Shown here piece after piece: positions 27,210 through 36,356 of a stretch of DNA of 64,000 nucleotides. A program made the position numbers and the translations under genes. The stretch is from CAYTMY01 sp964618075 (lineage in GTDB: Bacteria; Bacillota; Clostridia; Eubacteriales; Anaerofustaceae), in the NCBI GenBank assembly GCA_964618075.1, contig CAZTZO010000002.1, forward strand, positions 115,358 through 179,357. Reading direction: 5' to 3'. The notes beneath the pieces are model-generated. The model made no database searches and was not told where the DNA came from. It saw nothing but the letters and a program-made list of their open reading frames with translations. Each line of letters opens with the position of its first letter. The stretch's first letter is position 1.

Positions 27210-27787
27210 TGTTCTTCCTTTGTAGTAAGCTTTCCCACTGCCCAGTTTCTCGCATATACAGTGTCCGGATGAAGAAGAGTGCCTTTGGCGATAACAAAGC
27301 CGATAACCCTGTCAAAGGCAAGAACAAGACCCTTGTTAAAGTCTCTTTTTACCATATCGCGCAGCTCATCAACATGTTCGTAATTTCTGTTTTCTTCTAT
27401 CAAATCCGCTGTAAAAACTATTTCATCGAGAAGCGTCATATTCTGTCTGCCTGTCGTATGGTAACGAATTGCGTTTAGTATTTCTTCGTCGTCTATTCCG
27501 AATTCATGCTTTGCTACGAGAGCTCCGATAGGGGCATGCAGTATTGGCTTACTTTTTATAGTGATCTCATCGAGAGTATATGCGTATTTCGAAGCATACT
27601 CTATTTGTTCTTCAAAAGGCATCTGTTTTGCACAGTCATGCAGCAAAGCAGCGATATATGCCTTGTGTGTATCGGCACCAAGAATTTTTGAGAGCTCTTC
27701 GGCAGCTTTAACGGTACCCATAGTGTGGGTAAAGCGCGCCGTATTCATTTTGTTTTGTACTTTTTCTATCATTTCTTCATGCGTCAT
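27206..27787 (-). CDS. yqeK: YqeK-type HD phosphohydrolase (predicted Ap4A hydrolase)
   Basis: 193-residue HD-domain protein. RFTHTMGTVKAAEELS, AALLHDCAK, LHAPIGALVAK and YHTTGRQNMTLLDEIVFTADLIE provide the metal-binding His and Asp pattern of YqeK. Members are known as symmetrical diadenosine tetraphosphate hydrolases. It overlaps nadD and the SDR gene by 4 bases each, so all three are translationally coupled. Confidence 0.9.
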   Translation of the reverse strand: MTHEEMIEKVQNKMNTARFTHTMGTVKAAEELSKILGADTHKAYIAALLHDCAKQMPFEEQIEYASKYAYTLDEITIKSKPILHAPIGALVAKHEFGIDDEEILNAIRYHTTGRQNMTLLDEIVFTADLIEENRNYEHVDELRDMVKRDFNKGLVLAFDRVIGFVIAKGTLLHPDTVYARNWAVGKLTTKEEQ

Positions 27788-28401
27788 TTTGTATTTCCGA
27801 TATTATATAGATTGTGTTGCTTTATGTATTGGTAAACCTTCGGAGTGACATATTCCTCGAAGTTTTTGCCGTCAAGCACTTCTTTTCGTACCTTTGTAGA
27901 TGAAATGCCCTCCACTGCGTACGTTTCAAGCAAAATTATACCGGCTGAATATTTTGTGTTCAGGTACTCGGCTTCCTTGAGGATTTCCTTATTATCCACA
28001 TCGCGTCGTTTGACGCATAAAAAATAAGTAAGCCTTGCAAGCTCATCAAATTTTTTCCACTTATCAAGCATAAACAGTATGTCGCTGCCGATGATAAAAT
28101 AAAAATCATCCCTGTATTTTTTTCTGAAAGATCTCAATGTGTCTACAGTATAGCTGACACCTTCTTTGTCGATTTCTGTCGAATCAACTTCAAAACCATC
28201 CATGTTTTCTACAAGAGCTTTTGTCATATTCAGTCTGTCTGTTCTTGTGGGGGTGTTTTTTGCTTCGAGTTTAAGAGGATTGTCACCGGTAGGCACAAGG
28301 ATAACTCTGTCGAGATTCATCTGCTGCTTGGCGTATGTGCAAAGCTGTAAGTGTCCCCTGTGAGGTGGATTGAAGCTTCCTCCGAATATTCCGGTTTTCA
28401 T
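27784..28401 (-). CDS. nadD: Nicotinate-nucleotide adenylyltransferase
   Basis: Makes deamido-NAD from nicotinate mononucleotide and ATP. The N-terminal GIFGGSFNPPHRGHL carries the nucleotidyltransferase HxGH motif. Later GSDILFMLDKWKKFDEL and GISSTKVRK give the family-specific and ISSTxxR motifs. 205 residues, normal length. Co-transcribed between obg and yqeK, the standard Firmicutes arrangement. Confidence 0.94.
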   Translation of the reverse strand: MKTGIFGGSFNPPHRGHLQLCTYAKQQMNLDRVILVPTGDNPLKLEAKNTPTRTDRLNMTKALVENMDGFEVDSTEIDKEGVSYTVDTLRSFRKKYRDDFYFIIGSDILFMLDKWKKFDELARLTYFLCVKRRDVDNKEILKEAEYLNTKYSAGIILLETYAVEGISSTKVRKEVLDGKNFEEYVTPKVYQYIKQHNLYNIGNTK

Positions 28402-28402
28402 T

Positions 28403-29677
28403 TTATTTATAGTATTCGAATTCGAATCCTTCCATGTTTACTGTGTCCTTATCCTTAATACCTTTCTTCTCAAGCGCTGCAAATACTCCCTTGTTTTTTA
28501 ATACCTTTTGGAAGTATGCCATCGACTCGTAATCGTCCATATTTACAGAAGCTACAAGGCGGGTTATCATAGGTCCGCTTACAAAATAGACACCGTTTAC
28601 ATTTTTTATCTCGTATGGTATTTCTTCCTTCAAGGTGTGCAATGCTTTTTCTTCCGGAGTGAAGAACAATACTGTTTTCGGAAGCTCATTGAGTTTTTCG
28701 ACTGTTTTATCCAATAGCTCGTTAAGTCCCTTGGACGTTGCGGCACTGGTTATGAATGTGTCATACCCGAGTGAAACGAAATGCTCCTTTATTTCCAAGG
28801 CTTTGTTAGAGTCGCTTAAAAGATCGGCTTTATTCAATACGATTATCTGAGGACGTTCTTTGAGAGCTGCCGAGTATGAAAAAAGCTCGTTATTTATTAT
28901 ATCGAAATCTTCAATAGGGTCCCTGCCTTCGCTTGAGGAAACGTCGATAAGATGTATAAGCAGGCGGGTTCTTTCGATGTGCCTTAAAAAATCATGACCG
29001 AGTCCCTGTCCCTTGCTTGCGCCTTCAATAAGCCCCGGTATATCGGCTATGACAAATTCAGTTGCATTCTTATATTTGACTATTCCCAAATTGGGGTAAA
29101 GGGTCGTAAAATGATAATCCGCAATTTTGGGTTTGGCGTTTGTCAGCATGGAAAGCAGGGTAGATTTGCCAACATTGGGAAAGCCTATCAGCCCGACGTC
29201 GGCGAGTATCTTCAGCTCAAGGTCAAGGGTTTTTTCTTCAAATGTATCTCCCGGTTTGGAAAACATAGGAGCCTGTCTTGTACTTGAGGCATAATGCTGG
29301 TTGCCGTTTCCTCCTCGACCACCCTTGACAGCTACAAATGTCTGATTCTCCTTAGTAAAGTCAAAAAGCAGCTCACCGCTTTCTTTGTCATAGACTACAG
29401 TACCGACGGGCACTTTTACATAAAGGTCGTCGGAATTTTTCCCCGAGCATTTTTGACTTGCTCCGTTCTCGCCGTTTTTACCGACAAAACGTTTTTTTAT
29501 TCTGAATTCACCGAGATTGTTCAGGGAAGAGTCACTTATCAATATTACACTTGCGCCATTGCCTCCGTCTCCTCCGTCAGGCCCGCCGTTCGGCACATAC
29601 TTCTCGTGACGGAATGAAACGCAGCCGTCTCCGCCCTTTCCCGATCGTACTTCTATTTCTGCTTTATCTTTTATCAT
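28403..29677 (-). CDS. obg: GTPase Obg/CgtA
   Basis: Essential GTPase for 50S maturation and stress response. The 424 residues show the glycine-rich Obg domain (GGDGCVSFRHEKYVPNGGPD), GTPase motifs GFPNVGKSTL, DIPGLIEGA and NKADLL, and a C-terminal OCT domain. The usual upstream rplU-rpmA genes are absent, and obg is the first gene of its unit. There is no Shine-Dalgarno sequence before the ATG, and a TATAAT ends 6 bases before it, so the mRNA may be leaderless. Confidence 0.96.
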   Translation of the reverse strand: MIKDKAEIEVRSGKGGDGCVSFRHEKYVPNGGPDGGDGGNGASVILISDSSLNNLGEFRIKKRFVGKNGENGASQKCSGKNSDDLYVKVPVGTVVYDKESGELLFDFTKENQTFVAVKGGRGGNGNQHYASSTRQAPMFSKPGDTFEEKTLDLELKILADVGLIGFPNVGKSTLLSMLTNAKPKIADYHFTTLYPNLGIVKYKNATEFVIADIPGLIEGASKGQGLGHDFLRHIERTRLLIHLIDVSSSEGRDPIEDFDIINNELFSYSAALKERPQIIVLNKADLLSDSNKALEIKEHFVSLGYDTFITSAATSKGLNELLDKTVEKLNELPKTVLFFTPEEKALHTLKEEIPYEIKNVNGVYFVSGPMITRLVASVNMDDYESMAYFQKVLKNKGVFAALEKKGIKDKDTVNMEGFEFEYYK

Positions 29678-29683
29678 GGAATT

Positions 29684-29692
29684 ATTATATCA
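29684..29692 (-). promoter_or_regulatory. Extended -10 promoter of obg
   Basis: Minus strand TGATATAAT (plus-strand 29684-29692). Transcription would start about 7 bases after the -10, which is at the A of the obg ATG (29677). Confidence 0.5.
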
Positions 29693-29725
29693 CAAAATTC
29701 TCTAAACTATATATCAATAAAGCAC

Positions 29726-29754
29726 TTGACTTAAACCCGAGCGTGTTTTACACT
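29726..29754 (+). promoter_or_regulatory. Promoter for the epimerase-rpiB unit
   Basis: TTGACT (29726-29731) and TACACT (29749-29754) with a 17-base spacer, 44 bases before the epimerase ATG. Confidence 0.6.
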
Positions 29755-29797
29755 AAAAATGAACTATTTTGACATATAAAAGGTAAGGAAGGTTTTA

Positions 29798-30484
29798 ATG
29801 AATACAATTTTTTCTCCCTCTCTTATGAGTATCGACCGATTAAACATAAAAGAGCAAATACTCACAATGAACGATTATGTTCAAATGTACCATATAGACA
29901 TTATGGACGGTCACTTTGCAAAAAACATTGCGCTTTCACCGGCATTTATCAAGGCCATTCGTCCTCTTACTAACCTGCCATTGGACGCACATCTTATGGC
30001 GTACAACCCAACGGATTTCCTTATTGAGGCTGTCATTGACGCAGGAGCGGACATAATATCGCTTCATTCTGAAACTATCAATACAAACGCCTTCAGAACA
30101 CTGCGTCAAATAAAACAAAAAGGTAAAAAGTTCGGTATAGTGCTTTGTCCGGCTACGCCGATTAATGCGATAGAGCCGTATATGGACGAAATAGACATGC
30201 TCACGTTAATGGGCGTTGATATCGGATATGCGGGACAGAAGTTTATCCCTCAGACCATACAGAAAATTAAGCAGGCTTATAAATTAAGAAACGACAAAAA
30301 ATTAGATTTTGATATACAGGTTGACGGGGGAGTAAACAAAACGCTTTACAAGGAACTCACAGACTGCGGCGTGAATGTATTCGTTATGGGTGCAAGCGCG
30401 CTGTTTCTAAACGATATACCCTTTGAAGATAGCTGCAAAAGAATGGTTCGTGAATACACAGAAGCGACTTCGCTTAAGATATAA
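29798..30484 (+). CDS. Ribulose-phosphate 3-epimerase family protein (Rpe or AlsE type)
   Basis: 228-residue TIM-barrel epimerase. SPSLMSID at the start, YHIDIMDGHF with metal ligands, LDAHLMAYNPTDFL, GVDIGYAGQKF and QVDGGVN match the Rpe/AlsE superfamily. GYAGQKF, in place of the GFGGQ of classical Rpe, and pairing with RpiB point toward D-allulose-6-phosphate 3-epimerase (AlsE). A pentose phosphate role is equally possible. AAGGAAGG ribosome site. Confidence 0.82.
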   Translation: MNTIFSPSLMSIDRLNIKEQILTMNDYVQMYHIDIMDGHFAKNIALSPAFIKAIRPLTNLPLDAHLMAYNPTDFLIEAVIDAGADIISLHSETINTNAFRTLRQIKQKGKKFGIVLCPATPINAIEPYMDEIDMLTLMGVDIGYAGQKFIPQTIQKIKQAYKLRNDKKLDFDIQVDGGVNKTLYKELTDCGVNVFVMGASALFLNDIPFEDSCKRMVREYTEATSLKI

Positions 30485-30499
30485 AAACGGAGGATTATT

Positions 30500-30952
30500 A
30501 TGATAGCATTGGGAAGCGACCACGCCGGATATACATTGAAAACACAAATAATGCAGTTTTTAGATGAAGGCGGTTACGAATATAAAGATTACGGCACATA
30601 TTCAACGCAGAGCTGCAATTATCCCGAATTTGCATACAGTGCGGCTTGTGCTGTGGCTGACGGGACATGCGAAAAAGGAATAGTGATATGCGGCAGTGGA
30701 ATAGGAATATCCATTGCTTCAAACAAGGTTAAGGGAATACGCTGTGCATTATGCTCCGAACCTTATTCGGCACAGATGTCAAGACGACACAATAACGCGA
30801 ATATGCTTGCTATGGGTTCTCGTATGATAGGGCAGGATATTGCCAAGGAAATTGTTAACGTGTTTCTGACTACACAATTTGAGGGAGGCAGGCATCAAAA
30901 ACGAGTAGACGAGATAACACAGATAGAAAAGGGTGAAGAGCCTCATATTTGA
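30500..30952 (+). CDS. rpiB: Ribose-5-phosphate isomerase B
   Basis: Interconverts ribose 5-phosphate and ribulose 5-phosphate; some members isomerise allose 6-phosphate. The 150 residues contain GSDHAGYTLK, the catalytic Cys64 in ICGSGIGIS, and the HNNANMLAMGSR block with His97. AAAACGGAGG ribosome site, 15 bases after the epimerase gene, so the two form a two-gene sugar phosphate operon. Confidence 0.93.
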   Translation: MIALGSDHAGYTLKTQIMQFLDEGGYEYKDYGTYSTQSCNYPEFAYSAACAVADGTCEKGIVICGSGIGISIASNKVKGIRCALCSEPYSAQMSRRHNNANMLAMGSRMIGQDIAKEIVNVFLTTQFEGGRHQKRVDEITQIEKGEEPHI

Positions 30953-31084
30953 GTAAAACATTAATTAAGCGCTGAAAATTACCATGTTGTTTAGACTGAA
31001 AATAATACGTTAACAAAAATGACCGGACAAGCTTTTTTACTTATATATATAATCAAATAAAATATATATTCAGGAGAAAATGAT

Positions 31085-31939
31085 TTGGAAAGAATGGACA
31101 GACGATGGGCATTTATCAATGCCTACGAGATTGAAAGCCTTGCAAAGAATCTAAAGCCCGAAGATTATGCTTCTGATTGGATGACAGATAAAGAAAACTT
31201 TGAATATGCGCAGTGTATATTAGGTAAGAAAATCACGCTTGATTTTGATGATGGTCTTTCTCTTTACTTTGATTTTTTTTCTAAAGAAAATTTATATTGG
31301 AGTGAAAACAATTCTAAAGAAAATAAGAGCTATTATAGAGCTATTTGTGCCCCCGGATATCCCGAAGTTGTTTTTATTCATCAGTATCGTGACGGTATGG
31401 TTCCTTCAGTTTGTGTTGATGTTGTCATTGACCTTGAAACCGGTTATGCAACAGCGATAATCGGTACTCTTGGAGTGAAACAAAACCCAAGAGAAGTTTC
31501 CCATACGATACATTTCGGTAAAATTAAAGGAATAAATTATAATAAGAAAATTGATAGCCATAATTATACAACTGATATGATAGGAAAAGCTATACATTGG
31601 GAAATGCCTGCATTTACAAATAAACCACCTATAAAGCATATATATTTGTCGGAAAAGTATTATGCTATTTTTATGACCCGAAAAGATGAATGCTTTATGT
31701 CTGCGGATCCTGCGGATTACGTCAAAATCAAAGACGGGCTTTATCTTATTAGTGTTATAGAGCAAAGACGTTCCGGAATTCAGTTATGCTTTCTCATCAA
31801 TACAGATACATTGCAGGATATAGTAGGTCACTTCGGTATAAGCGCAGGCAACGAACTGGATGATATAACGCCGAGTATAGTTTGCACGGTTATGACGGGA
31901 CGAAAGGGAACTTTTGTACCTATGGAAACACTGTTTTAA
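31085..31939 (+). CDS. MoaF-like protein
   Basis: 284-residue soluble protein with two similar beta-rich halves. Segments such as GKKITLDFDDGLSLYFDF, YRAICAPGYPEVVFIHQY and VIDLETGYATAIIGTLG recall MoaF-type lipocalin-like proteins. The identification is from memory of the pattern and is not certain. TTG is taken as the start because AGGAG lies 8 bases before it; the next ATG (31094) would be 17 bases away. No other molybdenum cofactor genes are in the window, so MoaF biology cannot be assumed. Confidence 0.5.
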   Translation: MERMDRRWAFINAYEIESLAKNLKPEDYASDWMTDKENFEYAQCILGKKITLDFDDGLSLYFDFFSKENLYWSENNSKENKSYYRAICAPGYPEVVFIHQYRDGMVPSVCVDVVIDLETGYATAIIGTLGVKQNPREVSHTIHFGKIKGINYNKKIDSHNYTTDMIGKAIHWEMPAFTNKPPIKHIYLSEKYYAIFMTRKDECFMSADPADYVKIKDGLYLISVIEQRRSGIQLCFLINTDTLQDIVGHFGISAGNELDDITPSIVCTVMTGRKGTFVPMETLF

Positions 31940-31976
31940 ATGATAGATCCAAGGCGAAGAAAAGGCTTGTAAGCGT

Positions 31977-32005
31977 TTTGTTTAAAGCCGATACTGTGGT
32001 ATAAT
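31977..32005 (+). promoter_or_regulatory. Promoter for the pyridoxal kinase gene
   Basis: TATAAT at 32000-32005 with TTGTTT 16 bases upstream (31978-31983). The ATG follows 25 bases after the -10. Confidence 0.5.
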
Positions 32006-32029
32006 CGACTTTAAAATGGAGGTGTAATT

Positions 32030-32863
32030 ATGACATATAAAAGGATATTGACAATACAGGATATTTCCTGCTTCGGGCAGTGCTCACTTACCGTGGCGCT
32101 ACCCATAATTTCGGCGTGCGGTGTTGAAACATGCGTGATACCTTCTGCAGTGCTTTCGACTCATACCGGCGGTTTTACAGGTTTTACGTTCAGAGATTTA
32201 ACAGACGATATTCCAGCTATACAGAAGCATTGGCAGAGCGAAGGAATAAAGTTTGACGCCATATATACGGGATATCTCGGCAGCACGAAGCAAATTGCGT
32301 ATGTTGAGGATATTCTTGGTACTATGTGCTTCTCTTCGGGAAAAAGAATAGTTGATCCGGCTATGGCGGATAACGGCGTACTGTATGTCGGGTTTAACGA
32401 TGAATACGTAGACGCGATGAAGGGTCTATGCGCTAAAGCTGATATAATACTTCCGAATATTACAGAAGCGTGCTTTCTTACTGGCTACGATTATAAAGAA
32501 GATTACGATGAAAAGTACATCGACGGACTTATCAGTGAGCTTACAAAATTATCCGATGCAACGATAATACTAACTGGAGTCGGGTATTCACAGGACACTA
32601 CAGGCGTATTGGTATTTGAAAACGGCAAACAGAAATATTATAAGCACAAGAAGCTTTCAAAGAGCAGCCACGGTATGGGAGATGTGTATGCTTCGGCATT
32701 TGTGGGAGCGCTTATGAATGGCTTTGGTGCATATGATTCCTCGTGTATTGCGGCAGATTATACGGTTAAATGCATAGAAAACACCATAGACGACGATACA
32801 CACAGCTACGGAGTAAAATTTGAGCCTATACTTCCGGAATTAATAGAAAAGCTTAAAAAATAG
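32030..32863 (+). CDS. pdxY: Pyridoxamine/pyridoxal kinase (ribokinase fold)
   Basis: ATP-dependent kinase that salvages vitamin B6. The 277 residues start ILTIQDISCFGQCSL, matching the PdxK/PdxY N-terminus. They contain DPAMADNG, the substrate/ATP site, and end with SSHGMGDVYASAF, which holds the anion hole and catalytic Asp of the GTGD motif (GMGD here). GGAGG ribosome site. It stands alone between its own promoter and a strong terminator. Confidence 0.86.
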   Translation: MTYKRILTIQDISCFGQCSLTVALPIISACGVETCVIPSAVLSTHTGGFTGFTFRDLTDDIPAIQKHWQSEGIKFDAIYTGYLGSTKQIAYVEDILGTMCFSSGKRIVDPAMADNGVLYVGFNDEYVDAMKGLCAKADIILPNITEACFLTGYDYKEDYDEKYIDGLISELTKLSDATIILTGVGYSQDTTGVLVFENGKQKYYKHKKLSKSSHGMGDVYASAFVGALMNGFGAYDSSCIAADYTVKCIENTIDDDTHSYGVKFEPILPELIEKLKK

Positions 32864-32880
32864 TCCTAAAATAAATACAT

Positions 32881-32922
32881 ACACAAAACACTCTTTGGTA
32901 TTTACCAAAGAGTGTTTTGTGT
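32881..32922. terminator. Strong bidirectional terminator
   Basis: Perfect 19-bp inverted repeat (32881-32899 and 32904-32922) with loop ATTT; the outer part is A/T rich and the core is CACTCTTTGGT. It lies between the convergent pdxY and flavodoxin genes. Confidence 0.88.
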
Positions 32923-32935
32923 GCTAAGCGTTTAT

Positions 32936-33412
32936 TTACTTTAACAGCTCATCTAACTCTTCTTTAGAGGGCATTGAATTAATAATATTGCTTTCTCTTA
33001 TCCTTGTAGCTGAATGACAGCTCTTTTGTAAAAGCTGTGCTGTTTTCCCGAAACCGCTTCCTCCGGATGTAGCAAAAAGTACTATATTCTTGTTTGAAAA
33101 ATCATAGGACTCCAAAAATGTATTGATTATCGTCGGCGCAACATACCACCATATCGGGAAACCGAGAAAAATAATATCATAATCTTCTGCATTATTTAGC
33201 TTCTTCGTTATTTCGGGGCGGTAGGACATGTCATTCATTTCAATTGAGCTGCGCGATTTTTTATTTGTCCAATCAAGGTCAGCTTTGGTATACTCTGTTA
33301 CAGGTTCTATTTGAAATATATCGGCATTTAATTCGTCGGCAAGCTTATTTGCCAGCTTCTTTGTCGTTCCCGTACAAGAAAAATATGCTACCAATATTTT
33401 TTTGTTTGTCAT
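32936..33412 (-). CDS. Flavodoxin-like protein
   Basis: 158-residue FMN-binding electron carrier or flavodoxin-type reductase. FSCTGTTKKLANKLADEL is the phosphate-binding loop, FLGFPIWWYVAPTIINTFLE and FATSGGSGFGKT are the isoalloxazine-binding loops. It lies at the end of a minus-strand series with a cupin, two Fe-S aldo/keto reductases and a Fe-alcohol dehydrogenase, so it probably takes part in that redox/aldehyde programme. Confidence 0.88.
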   Translation of the reverse strand: MTNKKILVAYFSCTGTTKKLANKLADELNADIFQIEPVTEYTKADLDWTNKKSRSSIEMNDMSYRPEITKKLNNAEDYDIIFLGFPIWWYVAPTIINTFLESYDFSNKNIVLFATSGGSGFGKTAQLLQKSCHSATRIRESNIINSMPSKEELDELLK

Positions 33413-33430
33413 TATTATCTCCTTTAATAA

Positions 33431-33868
33431 TTATTTTAATTTGAAATACTCTTCGTCGTCTACTTTTTCAAGCCATTCATTTGATAAGTTCTCTCCTGGA
33501 ACCTCAACGCTTATATGAGAAAACCATGAGTCTGCTTTTGCACCGTGCCAATGCTTTACGTTAGCCGGTATCACAATTGTCATCCCGGGCGTAAGACTTA
33601 CAGGTTCTTTACCCTCCTCATGATACCAGCCTTCTCCGGCAGTACACAACAATATCTGCCCTCCGCCCTTTGTGGAATGATGAATATGCCAGTTGTTGCG
33701 GCAGGCAGGCTCAAAGGTTACGTTTGCCAGAAATATAGGACATTGTCCATACTCTGTTAAGGGATTTAAAAAGCTTTTCCCGGTAAAATACTGTTTAAAG
33801 CCGTCGTTAGGGTTTCCGTCATTAAAAATATTTTCTTTATCAAATGCTGTTTTGTCTGTTGTTTTCAT
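33431..33868 (-). CDS. Cupin-domain protein
   Basis: 145-residue single-domain cupin. WHIHHSTKGGGQILLC and the second motif PGMTIVIPANVKHWHGA give the metal-binding His set. The family often accompanies carboxymuconolactone decarboxylase-like genes and aldo/keto reductases in stress clusters. The reaction is unknown. It starts 18 bases upstream of the flavodoxin gene on the same strand. Confidence 0.82.
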   Translation of the reverse strand: MKTTDKTAFDKENIFNDGNPNDGFKQYFTGKSFLNPLTEYGQCPIFLANVTFEPACRNNWHIHHSTKGGGQILLCTAGEGWYHEEGKEPVSLTPGMTIVIPANVKHWHGAKADSWFSHISVEVPGENLSNEWLEKVDDEEYFKLK

Positions 33869-33954
33869 TTAAACCCTCATTTTCTTTAATTTAATTCTTT
33901 ATCATAATGAGCATATCATGAATGTCATGTTCTGCTTTAGCTATATCATCGCAC

Positions 33955-35076
33955 TTATTTTTCGAATTCCAAGGCGACCTTTTCAAGCAGGTCTCGAATC
34001 GGAAGGTGCTGCGGACAGGCATCCTCACATTTAGCGCATTTTATGCAGTCTGAAGCCTTACCATTGTTTTTGGTATGAACCTGACTGTAATAGAAATCCG
34101 CATTCCAGTCGTTAAACACCTTTTTTGAATTCATGCAGGCAAACAGATCCGGAATTGAAATATGCTTCACACAGCCCTCTGTACAGTAGCGGCAAGCAGT
34201 ACACGCTATCATATTTTTGGAGCGGAAGATTTCGCGAACCTTATACACTGCGGCAAGCTCCTTTTCATCAAGCATTTTAAAGTCTGACATAAAGGATATA
34301 TTGTCTTTCATCTGAGATATATCGCTCATGCCTGAAAGCACCATTCTTACGCCCGGCGCGCCTGCGGCAAAGCGAAGCGCATAGGAAGCAGGGCTTGCGT
34401 CTGAAATCTTTGCAAATACTTCTGATGCGTCCTTGGGAAGACTTGATAGGTTGCCTCCCTTTACCGGTTCCATTATGATAGCAGGCTTGTTGTATTTAAT
34501 GCAGGTTTCAAGACATTTTCCGCTTTCTATGGCAGGATCATCAATATCAAGATAATTATATTGTATCTGTACGATTTCTATCTGAGGATACTCTAAAAGT
34601 ATTTGTTCGAGTACGCTTGCTTTGTCATGGAAGGAAATGCCGAAGTGCTTGATTTTTCCTTCCTCTTTTAATTCCAGTGCTGTTTCATAAGCACGGTTTT
34701 TCTTAAAAAAATCAAAGGTATCTGCGCTCTGTGCGTGCATGAGATAGAAATCAAAATATTCCACTCCACACGCCTTTAGCTGAGATGTAAAAAAAGGACG
34801 TATATCGGCTTCGCTTTTGAAATAAAAATTCGTAAGCTTGTCAGTCAAAATAAATTTTTCTCTTTCATAACGCGAGCTGAGACATTCCTTTATGGCGATC
34901 TCGCTCTTGCCGTTTAAATATCCGTGTGCGGTATCAAAATAATTGAAACCGTTTGTTAAAAAAGTATCAACCATTTCACACATCATCTTATTGTCCACGC
35001 TCCCATTTTTCATGGGAAGTCGCATACAGCCGAAACCAAAGTTCTTTTTTATTGCATCAAATGTTCCATCCGTCAT
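33955..35076 (-). CDS. Aldo/keto reductase with C-terminal [4Fe-4S] domain
   Basis: 373 residues: an aldo/keto reductase barrel (FGFGCMRLPM, FDTAHGYLNGKSE with the catalytic Tyr, GISFHDKASV) followed by a ferredoxin-like tail. The tail has CTACRYCTEGC and CIKCAKCEDACP, enough Cys for cluster binding. Such fused enzymes are common in anaerobes and probably reduce aldehydes or ketones. It is one of two adjacent paralogues with the same architecture. Confidence 0.88.
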   Translation of the reverse strand: MTDGTFDAIKKNFGFGCMRLPMKNGSVDNKMMCEMVDTFLTNGFNYFDTAHGYLNGKSEIAIKECLSSRYEREKFILTDKLTNFYFKSEADIRPFFTSQLKACGVEYFDFYLMHAQSADTFDFFKKNRAYETALELKEEGKIKHFGISFHDKASVLEQILLEYPQIEIVQIQYNYLDIDDPAIESGKCLETCIKYNKPAIIMEPVKGGNLSSLPKDASEVFAKISDASPASYALRFAAGAPGVRMVLSGMSDISQMKDNISFMSDFKMLDEKELAAVYKVREIFRSKNMIACTACRYCTEGCVKHISIPDLFACMNSKKVFNDWNADFYYSQVHTKNNGKASDCIKCAKCEDACPQHLPIRDLLEKVALEFEK

Positions 35077-35132
35077 TGTTGACCTCTTTATGTTGTTTTA
35101 TCGTTAACGTAATTTAAGTAAACTTATTTTAA

Positions 35133-36242
35133 TTATTCTACTTTAAAAAAATCGTCTATTTCCTTCATGCGCTGCGACTGCTTTACGTCAAATGGGCACC
35201 TAAAGTCACAGTGTAAGCAATTTGTACAGGCGCCCGCCTTTATGGAAAGCTTATGGTAATGCCCGATAGCCATTTTGTCGCCGGTAAGCGCAAGGTCGTA
35301 GTATTTGTTGACAAGCCCGATATCTATTCCTTCGCTACATGGTTGGCAATGATTGCAATAAACGCAGCTACCGTGTATTTTTTCAGGGGTAAACGTGCCT
35401 ATTATACTGTAGTCTTTTTCTTCGTTGCTCGCTTGCGTAAAACCAATCAATTCTTTTAAGTCAGAAAGCCCTCGTATCCCAGGCACACAGCTTACGACTC
35501 CGGGACGATCGAGAGCATATTGTAAGCATTGATATTTCGAGAGAGCAGCCGGAAACGTTGAAGTACTCGCTTTAAGGAGCTTGCCTGCATGAAATGGTTT
35601 CATAACAGATATACCGATTCCCTCCTTCTGAGCTCGCATGAACAGCTCTGAGCGCTCCCTTCTTATACCGTTTGTGTCAACCACACCTATTTCAAAATCA
35701 TATGCGGGGTTTATTGAAAACATCATCATATCGCAGCTGACATTATCAAGGATTCTGTTTGCGACGCTTGGCGTATGGGAGGAGAACCCAATATGTCGGA
35801 CAGTACCCTCCTGCTTTTTTTGCATAATATAATCCAAAATTCCGTTTGCGACCAGCTCGTTGAAATCATCATTGGAATCTATACAGTGCAAAAAACCGAA
35901 ATCAGCGTAAGTTGTATTTAATGCGTCAAGCTCGTATGTAAAGGTTTCTTTTATTTCCTTAAGGCTTCTTGACCAGGCATAAGCACCATTTTTGTTATAT
36001 ACGGCTCCGAAATGCATCTGTAGAAACACATTGTTTCTATTTTGTGATATCGCTCTGCCAAAGGGCAGAAACGTTTTTTTATTGCCGGCACACACATCAA
36101 AAAAATTGACGCCGTTTTCAAGAGCAAAATGTATCGTTTCTTCTATTTGTTTTTCGTTGGACACATGTATGCCGCCCATTCCAAGACCGAGAACGCTGAA
36201 AGATTCTTTTATATCACCGTGAGGGAGTTTTCTGTATTCCAA
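35133..36242 (-). CDS. Aldo/keto reductase with C-terminal [4Fe-4S] domain (second copy)
   Basis: 369 residues. The barrel starts LGLGMGGIHVSNEKQIEE, with FDVCAGNKKTFLPFG where the Tyr-bearing helix is normally found. That segment lacks the usual D-x3-Y, so catalysis may differ. The tail contains CVYCNHCQPCSEG and CTNCLHCDFRCPFDV. It lies 56 bases upstream of the other Fe-S reductase on the same strand. The two are clearly not recent duplicates, as few stretches match. Confidence 0.85.
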   Translation of the reverse strand: MEYRKLPHGDIKESFSVLGLGMGGIHVSNEKQIEETIHFALENGVNFFDVCAGNKKTFLPFGRAISQNRNNVFLQMHFGAVYNKNGAYAWSRSLKEIKETFTYELDALNTTYADFGFLHCIDSNDDFNELVANGILDYIMQKKQEGTVRHIGFSSHTPSVANRILDNVSCDMMMFSINPAYDFEIGVVDTNGIRRERSELFMRAQKEGIGISVMKPFHAGKLLKASTSTFPAALSKYQCLQYALDRPGVVSCVPGIRGLSDLKELIGFTQASNEEKDYSIIGTFTPEKIHGSCVYCNHCQPCSEGIDIGLVNKYYDLALTGDKMAIGHYHKLSIKAGACTNCLHCDFRCPFDVKQSQRMKEIDDFFKVE

Positions 36243-36356
36243 GTTGTTATTCTCCTAAATTATTACTTAGATATGACTATCCTACCTTTATATCTTGTCT
36301 TGATATTCAATTTAAAGTATATAATACAGGCTTAAGCATTTTATAAAACGTACACC

